Source: Campanula takesimana
Taxonomy: Eukaryota > Streptophyta > Magnoliopsida > Asterales > Campanulaceae
Length of the DNA: 64,000 bases
Assembly: GCA_026119855.1 (NCBI GenBank)
Contig: JAOWBW010000323.1
Location: 1,178,001-1,242,000, forward strand
Reading direction: 5' to 3'
The position numbers and the translations under genes are program-made. Shown one piece after another: positions 11,591 to 22,200 of this stretch. The notes below the pieces were generated by a model. That model was not told the DNA's origin, did no database searches, and worked only from the letters and a program-made list of their open reading frames with translations. Numbering within the stretch: position 1 is the stretch's first letter; each line of letters opens with the position of its first letter.

Positions 11591-11984
11591 TAGGAGTAAG
11601 TAAGAGATATTTAAAAAGTTTCACAAATAACCCTCTACTTCTACTTCGAACACATAACCCATATAACACACTTTCAAATATTTCCTCTATCTTCACACTT
11701 AGCACAATTGATCAATTAAAATGCTAGACGTGAAATTTATGAAATATAAATTGCACACATAAATTATAAAATAAATAAAATAAATTCAATAAAATAGTGC
11801 TAGAGTTTCGGGTCGCGACAAGAAGTACTAGTATTTAAATGACAATTGTCATTGTTTAACAAACATTTCTTGCTAAAAAAATAATTATATTTATGGTAAA
11901 TATTTATCAATAGATAAATTCAATTCAAAATATATTGTTTCTTTTTAAGTATATTTTGCCTCTTTTAGATTTAAAATTTTCAAA

Positions 11985-12235
11985 CTCCCTCTATCCCGGA
12001 AAGATAGTCCTTCTTTTTTCGTTATTAATACGAATGAACTTTGAGCAATAATTAAGGCTACTTCTAGTTAACTTAATGTGAATCTAAAAATTGGTATTAA
12101 TAGTATTTATAATGGTGTATCAATAATTATTTTTTAATTTTTATTAGAATAATTAAAAGTAGCTTTAATTATTGCTAAAAGTTCCTTAGTAGTAACAACG
12201 AAAAAAGAATGACTATCTTTCTGGGATAGAGGGAG
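11985..12235. mobile_element. Stowaway-like MITE (251 bp)
   Basis: CTCCCTCTATCCCGGAAAGA at the left is complementary to TCTTTCTGGGATAGAGGGAG at the right; TA follows on the right. Both arms continue pairing well inward (CGAAAAAAGAA). Confidence 0.85.
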
Positions 12236-12798
12236 TATTAAAGTTTGATTTATCATACTTTGACCCCTTTGCTTTCAAAAGAAAATACTTTAACCCCTTA
12301 CACATACACATCAGCAAGTTTGGCTTAAATATAGTGCCAAGTAAGGAAAATGGTGGTGTCATATGCCACATAAGCATCATTTGACGGAAATCTGGATGGA
12401 ACTTTGACGGAAGGATGATATGGTGCAAAAATAGTAAGGTTAGGGACGAAAAGGAAAAAAAATAATAGGTTAAGGACGAAAAGGAAACAAACTCAATAGG
12501 TTGGGGACGAGAATGGTATCTAACTCAAAACTTGCATAATACAAGTTATAGAAAAAGATTACAATGAAAGAAATAAAAATAATTAAAAGACCAAATAAAG
12601 TCTAGACTCCTAGAACTAATAAAACACAAAACAACCTTGAAGAATCAAAAGACTTAGATCAAAGCTTCAAGGCCAAATATGATCAACAATATATGTTCTC
12701 AATACAAGAACAATTGCAAAAAACCTTGAAGACTTTAGCTCTTGATCATAAACCAACTTCAAGGACAAGGACTCTTTATGAAAATCTTGATTTCTCTC
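12236..12798. other. Intergenic, no gene recognised
   Basis: AT-rich sequence with short repeated phrases (GGGACGAAAAGGAAA-type at about 12453-12510). No convincing gene or element boundary. Confidence 0.5.
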
Positions 12799-12989
12799 TT
12801 TGAAAGCTCAGAAAATTCGTCCATATTATGGTTGGCCTCTCCTTGTTTATATAGCCTCTTCATTGCTTGAACAAAAAGAGTCCAACCCTATTATTTGAAA
12901 GCTCAGAATATCCGTCCATATTATGGTTGGCCTCTCCTTGTTTATATAGCATCTTCATTGCTTGATCAACAAGAGTCCAACCCTATTAA
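12799..12989. repeat. 95-bp tandem duplication
   Basis: TTTGAAAGCTCAGAA begins at 12799 and again at 12894; the two units differ at a few bases (AAAATTCG/ATATCCG, GAACAAAA/GATCAACA). Each contains TTTATATAGC, which resembles a TATA box, so this may be a fragment of a decayed LTR. Confidence 0.75.
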
Positions 12990-13399
12990 AAATACAAAAG
13001 ATAACTACAAAAGATAAATATTAATAGGTTAGTCAAGTAAATCAAATAAAAATAATTATCCTCAAATAAATTATTCCCTAAGATAAATAATATAATATCC
13101 TAAAATAACTTAAACTAAATATTTACAACTATAAATCAAATTTCAAAGACATACAAATAAATCAAAACAATGTATAAATCAGAATTACAAAAATCCAAAA
13201 GATATCAAGAATATTTTATACTCTTTCACCCCCCCCCTCCCCATACGTCGTCGCCTCCCTCTTTGTCATTAATCCCCTCCGCCACGGCGCCACCCCCTCC
13301 GTCGTCGTTCCTATCCACCATCGCACTCTTAGTGGAATTTTTGGCTGGGCTAGAGATATTTCTCTTCTAATTTGGTTGAACTATGAGACATTTGCATTC
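12990..13399. other. Intergenic, no gene recognised
   Basis: AT-rich sequence, then a C/T-rich block at about 13217-13330 (run of C at 13222). I see no splice-consistent coding sequence. Confidence 0.5.
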
Positions 13400-13565
13400 G
13401 GACAATGATACACATAGTGAAAACTGGAAAACTCATAGTGAAACACTCTAATCTGTTGGATGAGTTTTTAACAGTGGGGTCCACAAAGATTTATTACAAT
13501 CCAACGGATTACAGAGTTTCGCTATGAGTTGTCCCTTTGAGTTTTCACTATACATATCATTATCC
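13400..13565. mobile_element. Small foldback MITE, probably MULE type (166 bp)
   Basis: GGACAATGATACACATAGTG at the left pairs with CACTATACATATCATTATCC at the right. Flanks TTTGCATTC and TTTGCAATT agree at 7 of 9 bases, consistent with a decayed 9-bp duplication. Confidence 0.65.
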
Positions 13566-13721
13566 TTTGCAATTATAAATGGTGTACCATGGTGGCAGTG
13601 TAATGAAGTTCATTAGATATTCCATCCCGTATGGGGTACTAGAGGGTGCACATTGCGATTATAAAAGAAGCTCGTTAGATTTTCCATCCAATTTCTTAAA
13701 AAAAAAAAAAAAAAAAAACTA

Positions 13722-14095
13722 GGGAATTTGACTCATAAGTTCTTTATGGACAAATCACTTCCCCTCAACAAGTTCCTAAATAAATCAAAATGCCCGAAAA
13801 ATTCTTATGACTAGTTTAATGTTACAACAGCATAAAAACCACATGCATTATTATACACTCATACCCCCACCACTGCTCGTCGCCGACGACGACCGACAAC
13901 CGACCGCAGCCGACCGCAGCCGACCGTCGGCGACCGCCGATAACTGCCGTCGGACACCATCGCCACCGCCCACTGCCACCACCATCCAGGCAGTATTATA
14001 TTCAGTTATGCAGTAGATTATAGAAATAATACAACATGTCGGGGGAACTTCTCGGGCATTATGATATTTTTTTAGAACTTCTCGGTCATTCTCCC
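13722..14095. mobile_element. MULE-type element with GC-rich interior (374 bp)
   Basis: Left end GGGAATTTGACTCATAAGTT and right end AACTTCTCGGTCATTCTCCC are imperfect inverted repeats, with a second paired motif, ATGCCCGA(G/A)AA(G/A)TTC, inside each. Flanks AAAAAACTA and AAAAAACAA match 8 of 9. The interior (about 13870-13990) is GC-rich with repeated CCGACCGCAG units, unlike its surroundings, so it may be captured host sequence. Confidence 0.65.
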
Positions 14096-14248
14096 AAAAA
14101 ACAACACTCCGTCCATTTTTATACCACATTGCAATTCAATGTCAAACTCCGGTAACCAAATTGTCAAACAGCGAATTGAAAATTTGATCTCAACATATAT
14201 TACATTCAAATACTATGCATCCGAATTACATGCGCCCCAAATTCCAAG

Positions 14249-14811
14249 TGTTGGGGTGCAACCCAAAGTCTCACATCGGCAATTGAGGAAACAATTGCAA
14301 GCTATATAATAGCACCCACCCACTTCATTAGTATGAGGCCTTTTGGGAAGTTCCCAAAAACAAATCCGTGCGGGCTAAGCCCAAAGCGGACAATATCATA
14401 CTAATGTGAGAAAGTGGTGGTGGTGGTCGCGGTCCCTACAAGTGGTATCAGAGCCTGGTTCGGATGTTCCTGACCGGGTGGACCGTGTGTGTGCTTTATA
14501 TTGGTGGGGTTCCCTTGTGTGACATTGCGAATGGAGTCTTGCAATCGAAGGCGGTGGTGTTCCGCGGGCCGGTTGGTACAAGCTTTCGCTGGATATGGTC
14601 CTTGGTTTGAGGGGAGGATTGTTGAGGTGCAACCCAAAGTCCCACATCGGCAATTGAGGAAACAATTGCAAGCTATATAATAGCACCCACCCACTTCATT
14701 AGTATGAGGCCTTTTGGAAAGTTCTCAAAAACAAATCCGTGCGGGCTAAGCCCAAAGCGGACAATATCATACTAATGTGGGAAAGTGGTGGTGGTGGTCG
14801 CGGTCCCTACA
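14249..14811 (+). mobile_element. TRIM retrotransposon, complete (563 bp)
   Basis: Two 192-bp direct terminal repeats (14249-14440 and 14620-14811) beginning TGTTG(G/A)GGTGCAACCC and ending GGTCCCTACA surround a 179-bp interior with no gene. The exact 5-bp duplication CCAAG flanks it (14244-14248, 14812-14816). The interior begins with the initiator tRNA-Met primer site TGGTATCAGAGCC at 14443 and ends with a purine tract, GAGGGGAGGAT. These features define a terminal-repeat retrotransposon in miniature, mobilised by proteins from other elements. Open frames across the repeats are not genes. Confidence 0.96.
14443..14455 (+). other. TRIM primer binding site
   Basis: TGGTATCAGAGCC, two bases inside the first terminal repeat, matches initiator tRNA-Met. 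Confidence 0.9.
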
Positions 14812-14880
14812 CCAAGTTTAGGAGATAGGGTAAAAAGAAGATATGATTAAGGATGGGTGTGGAAGAAATAGAGAGGAGCA

Positions 14881-14882
<2 letters not shown>

Positions 14883-14965
<83 letters not shown>
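14883..14965. repeat. (TA)n microsatellite
   Basis: About 41 uninterrupted TA units followed by an A run. Expected to be length-variable and to extrude cruciforms. Confidence 0.98.
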
Positions 14966-14970
<5 letters not shown>

Positions 14971-15282
14971 AAAAAAAACTTTAGAGACCAAGTTAAGAGA
15001 AAATAATCATTTTATATGACAATTTTTTTTTTAAATATAGGCATTCAGTTTGAGGCAGAGGAAGCAATAAAACAATAGAGCGCTGCATCAAACAAATAAA
15101 ATAATAGCCAAGAAGTACTGTCACTGTACACAGCCAACATCCCCTAATCCCTAACCAATCTTTCTTCAAACATTTCATAATCCCATCATTTACATACACT
15201 AATACACAACAATAATCTTCCAGGCCTATTTTCACACACGACCAAAGAATAATGAAAATAAAAAATAAAAATAGTAATAGAA

Positions 15283-15303
15283 CCCCCCCCCCCCCCCCCC
15301 CCC
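15283..15303. repeat. Poly-C run (21 bases)
   Basis: An uninterrupted run of 21 C, with CT-rich sequence after it. It lies in what would be the 3'UTR of the exon at 15419-15541. Confidence 0.95.
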
Positions 15304-15418
15304 TCTCCTCTTCCAAGCAGCACTGCATTTTTTGGAAGATTGGAAATTCTGTGCCGAGAAACCACTTTTTTTAAATACTCCAATCTAAATAGAGCTGAAC
15401 CTGACCATTTGGCTATGT

Positions 15419-15541
15419 TCAGTTGAAGTTCCTTTTGCTATCTGACCTTGGATCCAGATTGTCACTCTTGTCAGTGTCGTAGCTCTCCTTCTGGGACTCG
15501 ATCTCCATGCTACCTGCCTGGGCTCTACGGTGTCTTCTATC
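15419..15541 (-). CDS. Probable last exon of an unidentified gene
   Basis: On the minus strand a pyrimidine-rich acceptor, CTTTGCAG, is followed by 40 open codons and TGA. The peptide runs DRRHRRAQAGSMEIESQKES and ends SKRNFN: charged, hydrophilic and hard to explain as chance or element sequence, with higher GC and less repeat character than the flanks. The phase of the incoming intron cannot be set because I cannot find the preceding exon; a Stowaway MITE lies in what would be the last intron. AT-rich sequence downstream would be the 3'UTR. I do not recognise the family. It could be the tail of a gene whose other exons lie further right or are lost. Confidence 0.4.
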   Translation of the reverse strand, partial: DRRHRRAQAGSMEIESQKESYDTDKSDNLDPRSDSKRNFN

Positions 15542-15707
15542 CTGCAAAGTTGTTGAAGTACGAAGAATGAAAAGACATGCAAGTCCCCAGAAATCCCACA
15601 ACTCAACTCAGTTTGTGAGTGGGTGGGTGGGGTGGGGGTGTTATCCGGAAGTAACTTTCTTTGACATTGATAAGGGGCAAGATAGGCATTGTATGAGATT
15701 CGTGTAA

Positions 15708-16060
15708 CTCCCTCCGTCCCAGAGAAAGTGTTCCTTATTGACCGGTTGAATCCATATGCTTTTACTATTGCACAAAGTTTTCATTGGTAGTGTCTCTTAG
15801 CAAGGGTTGGACCGGGCAGGCAATGGACTATGTTGGAGGTTCCACCTTAAAACCAATTGGTGATAAGGGGAGTAACTCCTCAAGTCTTTATACCGGTCCA
15901 TGTTTCTCTCTTTAGAAGATGTGGGATAATTGTCTCTTACAGCGTCAAACCAACGGGGCCTGGTACTTTTCCATCTTGCAATTGATAAGGATAATAGAAA
16001 AATGGATAGCAAGGTTTCCCAGGAAAATGAATAGGGGCACTAATTTTGGGACGGATGGAG
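15708..16060. mobile_element. Stowaway-like MITE (353 bp)
   Basis: CTCCCTCCGTCCCAGAGAAA at the left and TTTTGGGACGGATGGAG at the right with TA after it. Confidence 0.8.
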
Positions 16061-16360
16061 TACTCTGCTTTTGCATTTGGTGGTCTACTATAAGTTAATT
16101 AATACTGAAACCTTAACCAAATGAGATCTCCTGATACTCCTAATTTGGATTCTTAGATGTACTCATAGACTAGGAAAACAACAAATAAAATGCAAAAAAA
16201 TACATATTTCAACTTGAAATATTAATATCACATGAGCAGCACCAGAAAATTTATACGCATCACAAAGATAACATTTCATTTGTGGCCTACGTACATTTAT
16301 AAAAAAGAAAAAAAAGAGAGGGGGACAGAGACTAAGAACTGTAACCTATTATAAATACTA

Positions 16361-16440
16361 TTCCCTCCGTCCCAAAATGAAGGTCTAATTATACTCTTGA
16401 TCAAGGGTAAAATGATACATTCATTTAGGGATGGAAGGAG
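16361..16440. mobile_element. Short Stowaway-like MITE (80 bp)
   Basis: TTCCCTCCGTCCCAAAATGA pairs with TCATTTAGGGATGGAAGGAG. Same size and layout as 21589-21668. Confidence 0.85.
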
Positions 16441-17520
16441 TACTACATGTGGGACTTGCTACAAGCCTTAATTTTCTACCATGGGATGGATGGATTGACT
16501 AAAGACATATACGTACATAACATGGTGCATCATATTTAATAATGACATTTTTTTTCACTGACAAAACTAAGGAAAGATGAAGAGAAGCTCTGAAACTGAG
16601 AATGTATAAACCAACCCAGAAAATCAAGTCCACCAAAAGCAGCTTCTATGGTACTACAAGATTAATTACACTTGACGTCCTAGAAGTACCACAAAGTTGG
16701 TGAAGTTCTCTATCTAGAGATTGAATATCAGTCATAATCATGTTAGTCATAGAACTGAAGAAGGCTGAAGGCAATAAATATAGAATTATGCAATCAAACC
16801 ATGAAAGGGGATTTTATAACCCATTTTTTGGCTAGATAATAGTATTGGTTATACCAGAATAATCACTTTATTAAAAATGTGATTGAGACGGTTACGTTGC
16901 AGGGAGGTTTAGCTAAAACTTTACACACTGATAAAGACAATGATAAATACCTTCAGATATATTGTACACGTTTAAGCAGTTTAATCAACATGAGTGCTGC
17001 ATATTGTTAGATTGGGTTTAAAGAAGTTCAGGCTTTCCGGGTTTCCTTTTTAGATTAGATGATGGGCTGTTATGGTATCCCTATGTAAGCCAATGTGATG
17101 TAAATTGTATGCATGCGATGTGAGAGAGTCAGCACTTGTGAGAGCACATATGCGTGACCGTGTAACACCCCAGAGAGATTATAGTCCATAATCCTGGCTC
17201 GGCCGCAGATGAAGGTATCAATGAACTGGGTGAACAAATCCTATGTGTGAATTATGTGTTCCTTCCATATAGCTTTGCTAGATTCTCTCTCCCCATGATA
17301 GGGTACCTTAGCAAGTGACCAGAGGACATTATATAGTACTAACCTTTAATTATGAGAATAAATATGCTTTTCTTAAGTTTGAACTATACGGGTATCTGGT
17401 CACCACATTGAGAACCGACTACTCTAGTTCAAGTCGGATATGACCACAAGGGCGGCAAAGTTCTCCCCTTTACCAACTACCAAGTGATCTAGATGCTTGG
17501 TGGTGAGAATAAATATGCTT
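16441..17520. other. Intergenic, no gene recognised
   Basis: AT-rich non-coding sequence on both strands. I looked for an exon upstream of 15541 on the minus strand and found none I could support. GTAACACCCCAGAGAGATTA near 17161 resembles retrotransposon LTR ends but has no partner. Confidence 0.5.
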
Positions 17521-17522
17521 TA

Positions 17523-17777
17523 TTCCCTCTGTCCCACTCGAATTAGGACAAATTTCCATTCTGGGTGTCCCATTCGAATTAGGACAACCCAAAAATGGAA
17601 GTGTTTTATTTAATGGGACCCACATTCACACTTACAACAACTTTCCACTCATTATTCTCTACCCCACTTTCTCTCTCCTACTTCACTTTTCATACTCACA
17701 ACACCTACTCCACTAACACTTTTTCCTTAATCCCCGTGCCCAACCCAAAAATCCTAATTCGGGTGGGACAGAGGGAG
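17523..17777. mobile_element. Stowaway-like MITE (255 bp)
   Basis: TTCCCTCTGTCCCACTCGAA and TTCGGGTGGGACAGAGGGAG are inverted repeats with TA on both sides (17521-17522, 17778-17779). GTCCCATTCGAATTAGGACA is repeated inside the left arm. Confidence 0.9.
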
Positions 17778-17809
17778 TATATTTCAACAAAATAGTCTAT
17801 TATATATTA

Positions 17810-18974
17810 GGAAAAATTGCACCCATGATCACCCAACTATCCGCGATGAGTGGATTTGATCACTCATCTTATTTTTTTTGCATTCAATAGCTCAAACTAA
17901 TTCTTTTGTGCATCTGTAATCACTTTGCCGATAGCCATCCACTTTTTTATGTTAAGTTGTTATGTGCAATACACTTAACTAAAGTCTAGAGGGTAAAATA
18001 GGAAAGTAATGTTATAAGGGCTAAAGTGTTAAAAACTAAAACTATTGACCTTAAAATATAAAAATAATAAAGCTGAATTTAAAATACCAGAAAACTTAAG
18101 TTCACTCATCTTCTCTCTCTCCTCTCTCTCTCTCCCTCCCTCGTAATCTGCCACCCCACCCACACCCCCATTGTTCTTTTCCCAACCCTACCTCCCTTCT
18201 TCCCCACTCCCATCTACCGCCAACACTTCATCCTCAGCCACAAATCAGCCCATCCCAAGCAAATTCAACCCCACACTATAGAGATAGATGCTATTGGGTG
18301 CAATCAGAAGAGTTCCAAACTCGTCCAACCCCTATGTCGGTGCTTGGTGACTTTCTCAGGACACAATAACTCGGATCTATGGCCACGATTCTCATATCAA
18401 GCGAAGCTCCTCCTCCACTACAAGTTTTGATGCCTTTTTAGGCTACTTAAACAGCGACATCCGACCAAGATCCAGGGTTGCAGGATACTCTCCGGATAGC
18501 CTCGAATCGCGTATATATTCGCGATTCGATACCGAATCGATACGGTGGAATTCGCGAATCGTTATCTTCGATCCTGCTCGAATACCTTAAAAAATCTCTT
18601 AGAATTCGACATTAATATCCTCTAAAACTGAAAAGTAATTGCTGCAATAAAAGAATATGGTACATTAACTTTTGATATGTTTTCAAGGATGACTTCAACC
18701 AACTATTGAAGGCTGAAGAGCCACAAGCGACAACGTTCATATAACTACAGCTACAATTTTTTGGTTCCAAAGGCTATTCTCACAAACCCACGGGAAAGAA
18801 AAGGTGTAGCTAGCTGCACATGACATGTTAACAGAAAAAAAAATGGACGTCGTTAGGCCTAGTGATTTAGGACGCACAAAATAATTAGTTTAGGCTACTC
18901 AATGAAAAAAAATGAGTTGAGTGATCAAATCAACTCATTATGAATAGTTGGGTGACCTTAGATGCAATTTTTCC
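17810..18974. mobile_element. MULE-type element with 9-bp duplication (1165 bp)
   Basis: Left end GGAAAAATTGCACCCATGAT and right end AGATGCAATTTTTCC are inverted repeats that continue as TGATCAC...GTGATCA pairs. The exact 9-bp duplication TATATATTA flanks it (17801-17809, 18975-18983), typical of Mutator-like elements. The interior is C/T-rich at 18100-18430, possibly captured host sequence, and includes a partial copy of the hAT family seen whole at 39189-39783. No transposase. Confidence 0.85.
18472..18700. mobile_element. Half copy of a hAT family inside the MULE-type element
   Basis: CAGGGTTGCAGGATACTCTC and the following GAATCGCGTAT/CGCGATTCGATAC units match the complement of the right half of 39189-39783, but no opposite end follows, so this is a truncated copy. 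Confidence 0.75.
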
Positions 18975-19248
18975 TATATATTATATCAAAGTTGTTGTAT
19001 CAGCATTTCACTCCTTCCCTCTGCATAGGTCCAGGTGATTTTTCACAGATTTTGGTATAATCTTACAAACAACATTTCCAGTGTTTCTGGTTATCAGGGA
19101 TGAGGTCTAAGTCTAACTTTTTGCAGTTATTTTCAAATTCATGTTTGTGTGTGGGTGAATTAACATACACAACGTTTAGGTGCAACATTAGGGAGATCTA
19201 AACAAGCCGACAAGGACAGTTAGCTGATTTCATACGCTAAGCGCTTCA

Positions 19249-22200
19249 TTAATACTCGAGATCTATTGTAAAACTGACCTCTCTTGGTATGGGATATTCC
19301 TCAGATTCAAGCATACGCACAACTTGGCTCATCTTGGGTCTCTTGTCAGAATCAGGATCAACACACCTCAAAGCAGTTAAAAGAGCTCGTTTAAGGGCTC
19401 TTGTAGATGGCTTTGTTTCAATATTTGGGTCCACCACTTCCTCCGAACGCCTGCTTCCCACCATCATTTTCAGCCAATCAACCAGGTTTACCTGCAATCA
19501 AAAGACAGTCTTTTTGTTTAAACAACTTCAATCTAAAATATAATCATCACTGAAGTTTCAAAAGGCGATGAAAGGTCTTTCCAACGCAAAAGTACAACCA
19601 GAAATGACCTTCAAGTGCAGATAGGACTAAAAACAAAAGAAAATAAATTGTTGCTAAAGGGTAAATAAAAAAAAGATGAGATGAACGAATGATTCCCATT
19701 GGTTCATAAAGGATAACTAACGTTGCCAATAATAGGCAAGCAAGACAGATTCCAAGATCTAGTGAGATTTATGTGGATATTGAATACCATCAATGGAGTA
19801 GCTACCCCCTTACAGAGATCTGATCAGTTGATATAATGGAGCCTGAATAACGCTTGAGGCAGTAAAATTGACCTTGTCATTTCAGTAATATATACACACA
19901 CATATACATATATGTGTGTGTGTGTTTGCAAAGAATAAGGGTTTTTAACTCTGAAGTAATTATTTGGAGCAAGTTTTAAGAGAAAAAAATCATTGCAGAA
20001 ACCATAATGCTTCAATAAATGTTGCCTCATATTCAAGATTAGGTATAAGTATTATTGTGATCTCCAAAAAACACACAAGCTTTCAGTAGTACAATGTTCA
20101 GACATCTTTACTGACAGACCTGCATTCAATAAGAATTAGTGAATACCTCTTGTGCAGAACGGCCATAGTCGACTGGATCCCTTCCTGTTATTGATTCCAA
20201 AAGCACAACCCCAAAACTATAAACATCACTCTTTTCGTTTAAAAGTCCAGTGTTTGCATATTCAGGAGCAACATATCTGTGAAACATTCAAGGTTAGAAA
20301 ACAATATATAACTGCAATCACATGCAAAAGGCACAACATACTCCCTCCCCGTCCCAAAATGTTGAACCCACTTTTTTTTTACTTTAGCACGAAGGAACTT
20401 TGAGCAATAATTTAAGTTTAAAGAAATCATCATAATGAAAACTTAAAACTTGTTATTAGTAGTATTTATAAAGGTGTATCAATAACAAGTCTTATATTTT
20501 TATTAGGATGGATAAACTAACTCAAACTATTGCTCAAAGTTCCTTCGTGCTAACGTCAAAAAAAAGTGGGAACAACATTTTGGGACAGAGGGAGTATAAG
20601 AAATCGTAAGCGTTAGGAAAAGGTATAACGAACAGCATGAAATGACTAGAGCTAATGGACTAGCGTTTGGCATATAGTAGCAAATAAAGTATACTAACCC
20701 AAAAGTGCCCATGACCCGAGTTGTGATATGACTCATTCCAGCACCAAGCAGCTTAGCCAAGCCGAAATCAGAGACCTTGGCATTGAATTCGTCGTCGATC
20801 AAAATATTGCTTGACTTGATGTCTCGATGCACTACTTTTGGCTCAATTGCTTCGTGCAAATAAGCAAGGCTGCAACAAGTGTATGGTGAGCATCATATCA
20901 TCTACTCCGTATAAAATTCAAATAGAGATTAAGTCGAATCAACTTACGCCTTAGCTGTGCCAAGAAGAACCTTCATCCTGGCTTCCCAAGTAAGATATCC
21001 ATGGTGGCGCATAGCTCCATGGAGCCATTGCTCTAAATTCCCATTGTTGACAAACTCATAGACTAACATCCTGATGAATCAAACTCAGTTAGACAAGTAT
21101 TGGTTTGATTATATGCAAAAGAATTAAAAAGCAGATCTCTCAATCATTGAATAAAATCACCATTTTAAGGATTAATAAGTATTCAAGCAACTCATAGCAT
21201 ATCTGATTATTATGCTAAATTAGTGAGTTAAATCAAGTGAAGCAGGTGGGAACAAGAATATTACCTTTTTTTCAATCACGAGTTTTAAATGTATACCTAA
21301 AGTAGAATGTACTTAGGTATGATGGTGAATCTTTATAAGTCGGGATTTGTTTAAATTGAAAACCAAGTGAGTGTACTAGCAAAAGCTAAATGAACATGTT
21401 ACCTATGAGTTCCTTCAATACAATAGCCCAACAGTCGAACCAAATTCTTATGACGCACGTGACCAATAGCTTCAACTTCCACTCTAAATTCCTTCTCTGC
21501 TTGGCCCCTAAATAGAAGTATTTAGACAATTAACTTCTGAGAATCAGCACAAGCAACAAATATATTGCTTTATGGTCCAAAATCAGTACTCCCTCCGTCC
21601 CAAAATGAAAGACCAAATTTTCTCTTAATGAAGAGCAAATTTGGTCATTCATTTCGGGACAGAGGTAGTAAAATAAATAGGAAACTCACACGTTATTGAG
21701 GAGCTTCTTTACTGCCACCGGATTCCCATTAATCAGTTGTCCACGGTAAACAACTCCATACCCACCCTCGCCAATAACATTCTCCTTTGAAAATCGACCA
21801 GTTGCGAGCTCAAGATCTCTCAACGTGAACCAGTGACCCCAACCCAAGTGTGAAAATTCGGGCAGACCAACAAGTGGGGACGGAGCAGTTATTGGGTTTG
21901 AAGAAGAAGGCTTGTAAACAGCAAAGTTGCCTGAACTCCCTTCCTCTCCTGAATGTGAGCCACAACCATCTTTCTCAGTATGACGGAATGAACCTTGACT
22001 ACTAGTATTATCTCCATTATTTTGTTTCCCCATTCCTAAATGGACCATAACTTTATCGGATTCTTTATCAGTAGACTTGTCATGAATGGTGAGAAGAATC
22101 CCTTCTCGAGGGGCAAACTCATTTGCAGAAACTTGCTCCACCCGTACTTCTTTAATTTCCTTTGAAACAGTCGGAATTTGACTAATTGGAGCTCTTTCTC

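Larger units (their letters stand above)
8803..11592. mobile_element. Non-autonomous hAT-like element inserted in the gypsy LTR
   Basis: Ends TAGGGCTGTAAACGAGCC and the imperfect complement ending AACAGCCCTA form terminal inverted repeats. The exact 8-bp duplication GGAGTAAG lies at 8795-8802 and 11593-11600, and the empty site is visible in the left LTR near 2140. Eight-base duplications and TAGGG ends are hallmarks of hAT transposons. Both subterminal regions are packed with GAGCTCGAG-type units in both orientations, typical of transposase-binding arrays. There is no transposase gene; open frames in the arrays translate only to repeats. Confidence 0.93.
335..11820 (-). mobile_element. Ty3/gypsy chromovirus-like LTR retrotransposon, complete but defective
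   Basis: The element starts TGTCGCGACC and ends GGTCGCGACA and is flanked by the 5-bp duplication AGAAG at 330-334 and 11821-11825. All coding runs on the minus strand, so the 5' LTR is on the right. Order in the sense direction is LTR, primer site, gag, protease, reverse transcriptase, RNase H, integrase with a C-terminal chromodomain-like tail, polypurine tract, LTR. The domain order and the C-terminal tail fit the Tekay/Del type of plant chromovirus; that clade call is an inference from family knowledge. Frame breaks occur near 5690, 5135, 4400-4340, 3717-3573 and 2823, so it cannot make its own proteins. A 2790-bp hAT-like element lies in the right LTR; without it the element is about 8.7 kb. 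Confidence 0.95.
6997..11820 (-). repeat. 5' LTR of the gypsy element, interrupted by a hAT
   Basis: Starts TGTCGCGACC and ends GTCGCGACA. Removing 8803-11592 and one copy of the 8-bp duplication leaves about 2026 bp, matching the 2020-bp left LTR. As the 5' LTR it should carry the element's promoter; I cannot place a start site with confidence. Confidence 0.93.

Noticed and set aside
11165..11592. CRISPR-like array of ~30-bp repeats
   Set aside because: Units are contiguous and degenerate without unique spacers, lie inside a plant hAT end, and the genome is eukaryotic.
14443..14455. tRNA-Met-like sequence
   Set aside because: Only 13 bases matching the 3' end of the tRNA; it is a retroelement primer site, as at 6983 and 59041, not a tRNA gene.
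14396..14694. Overlapping open frames on the minus strand
   Set aside because: They span TRIM terminal repeats and its primer site; no protein family.
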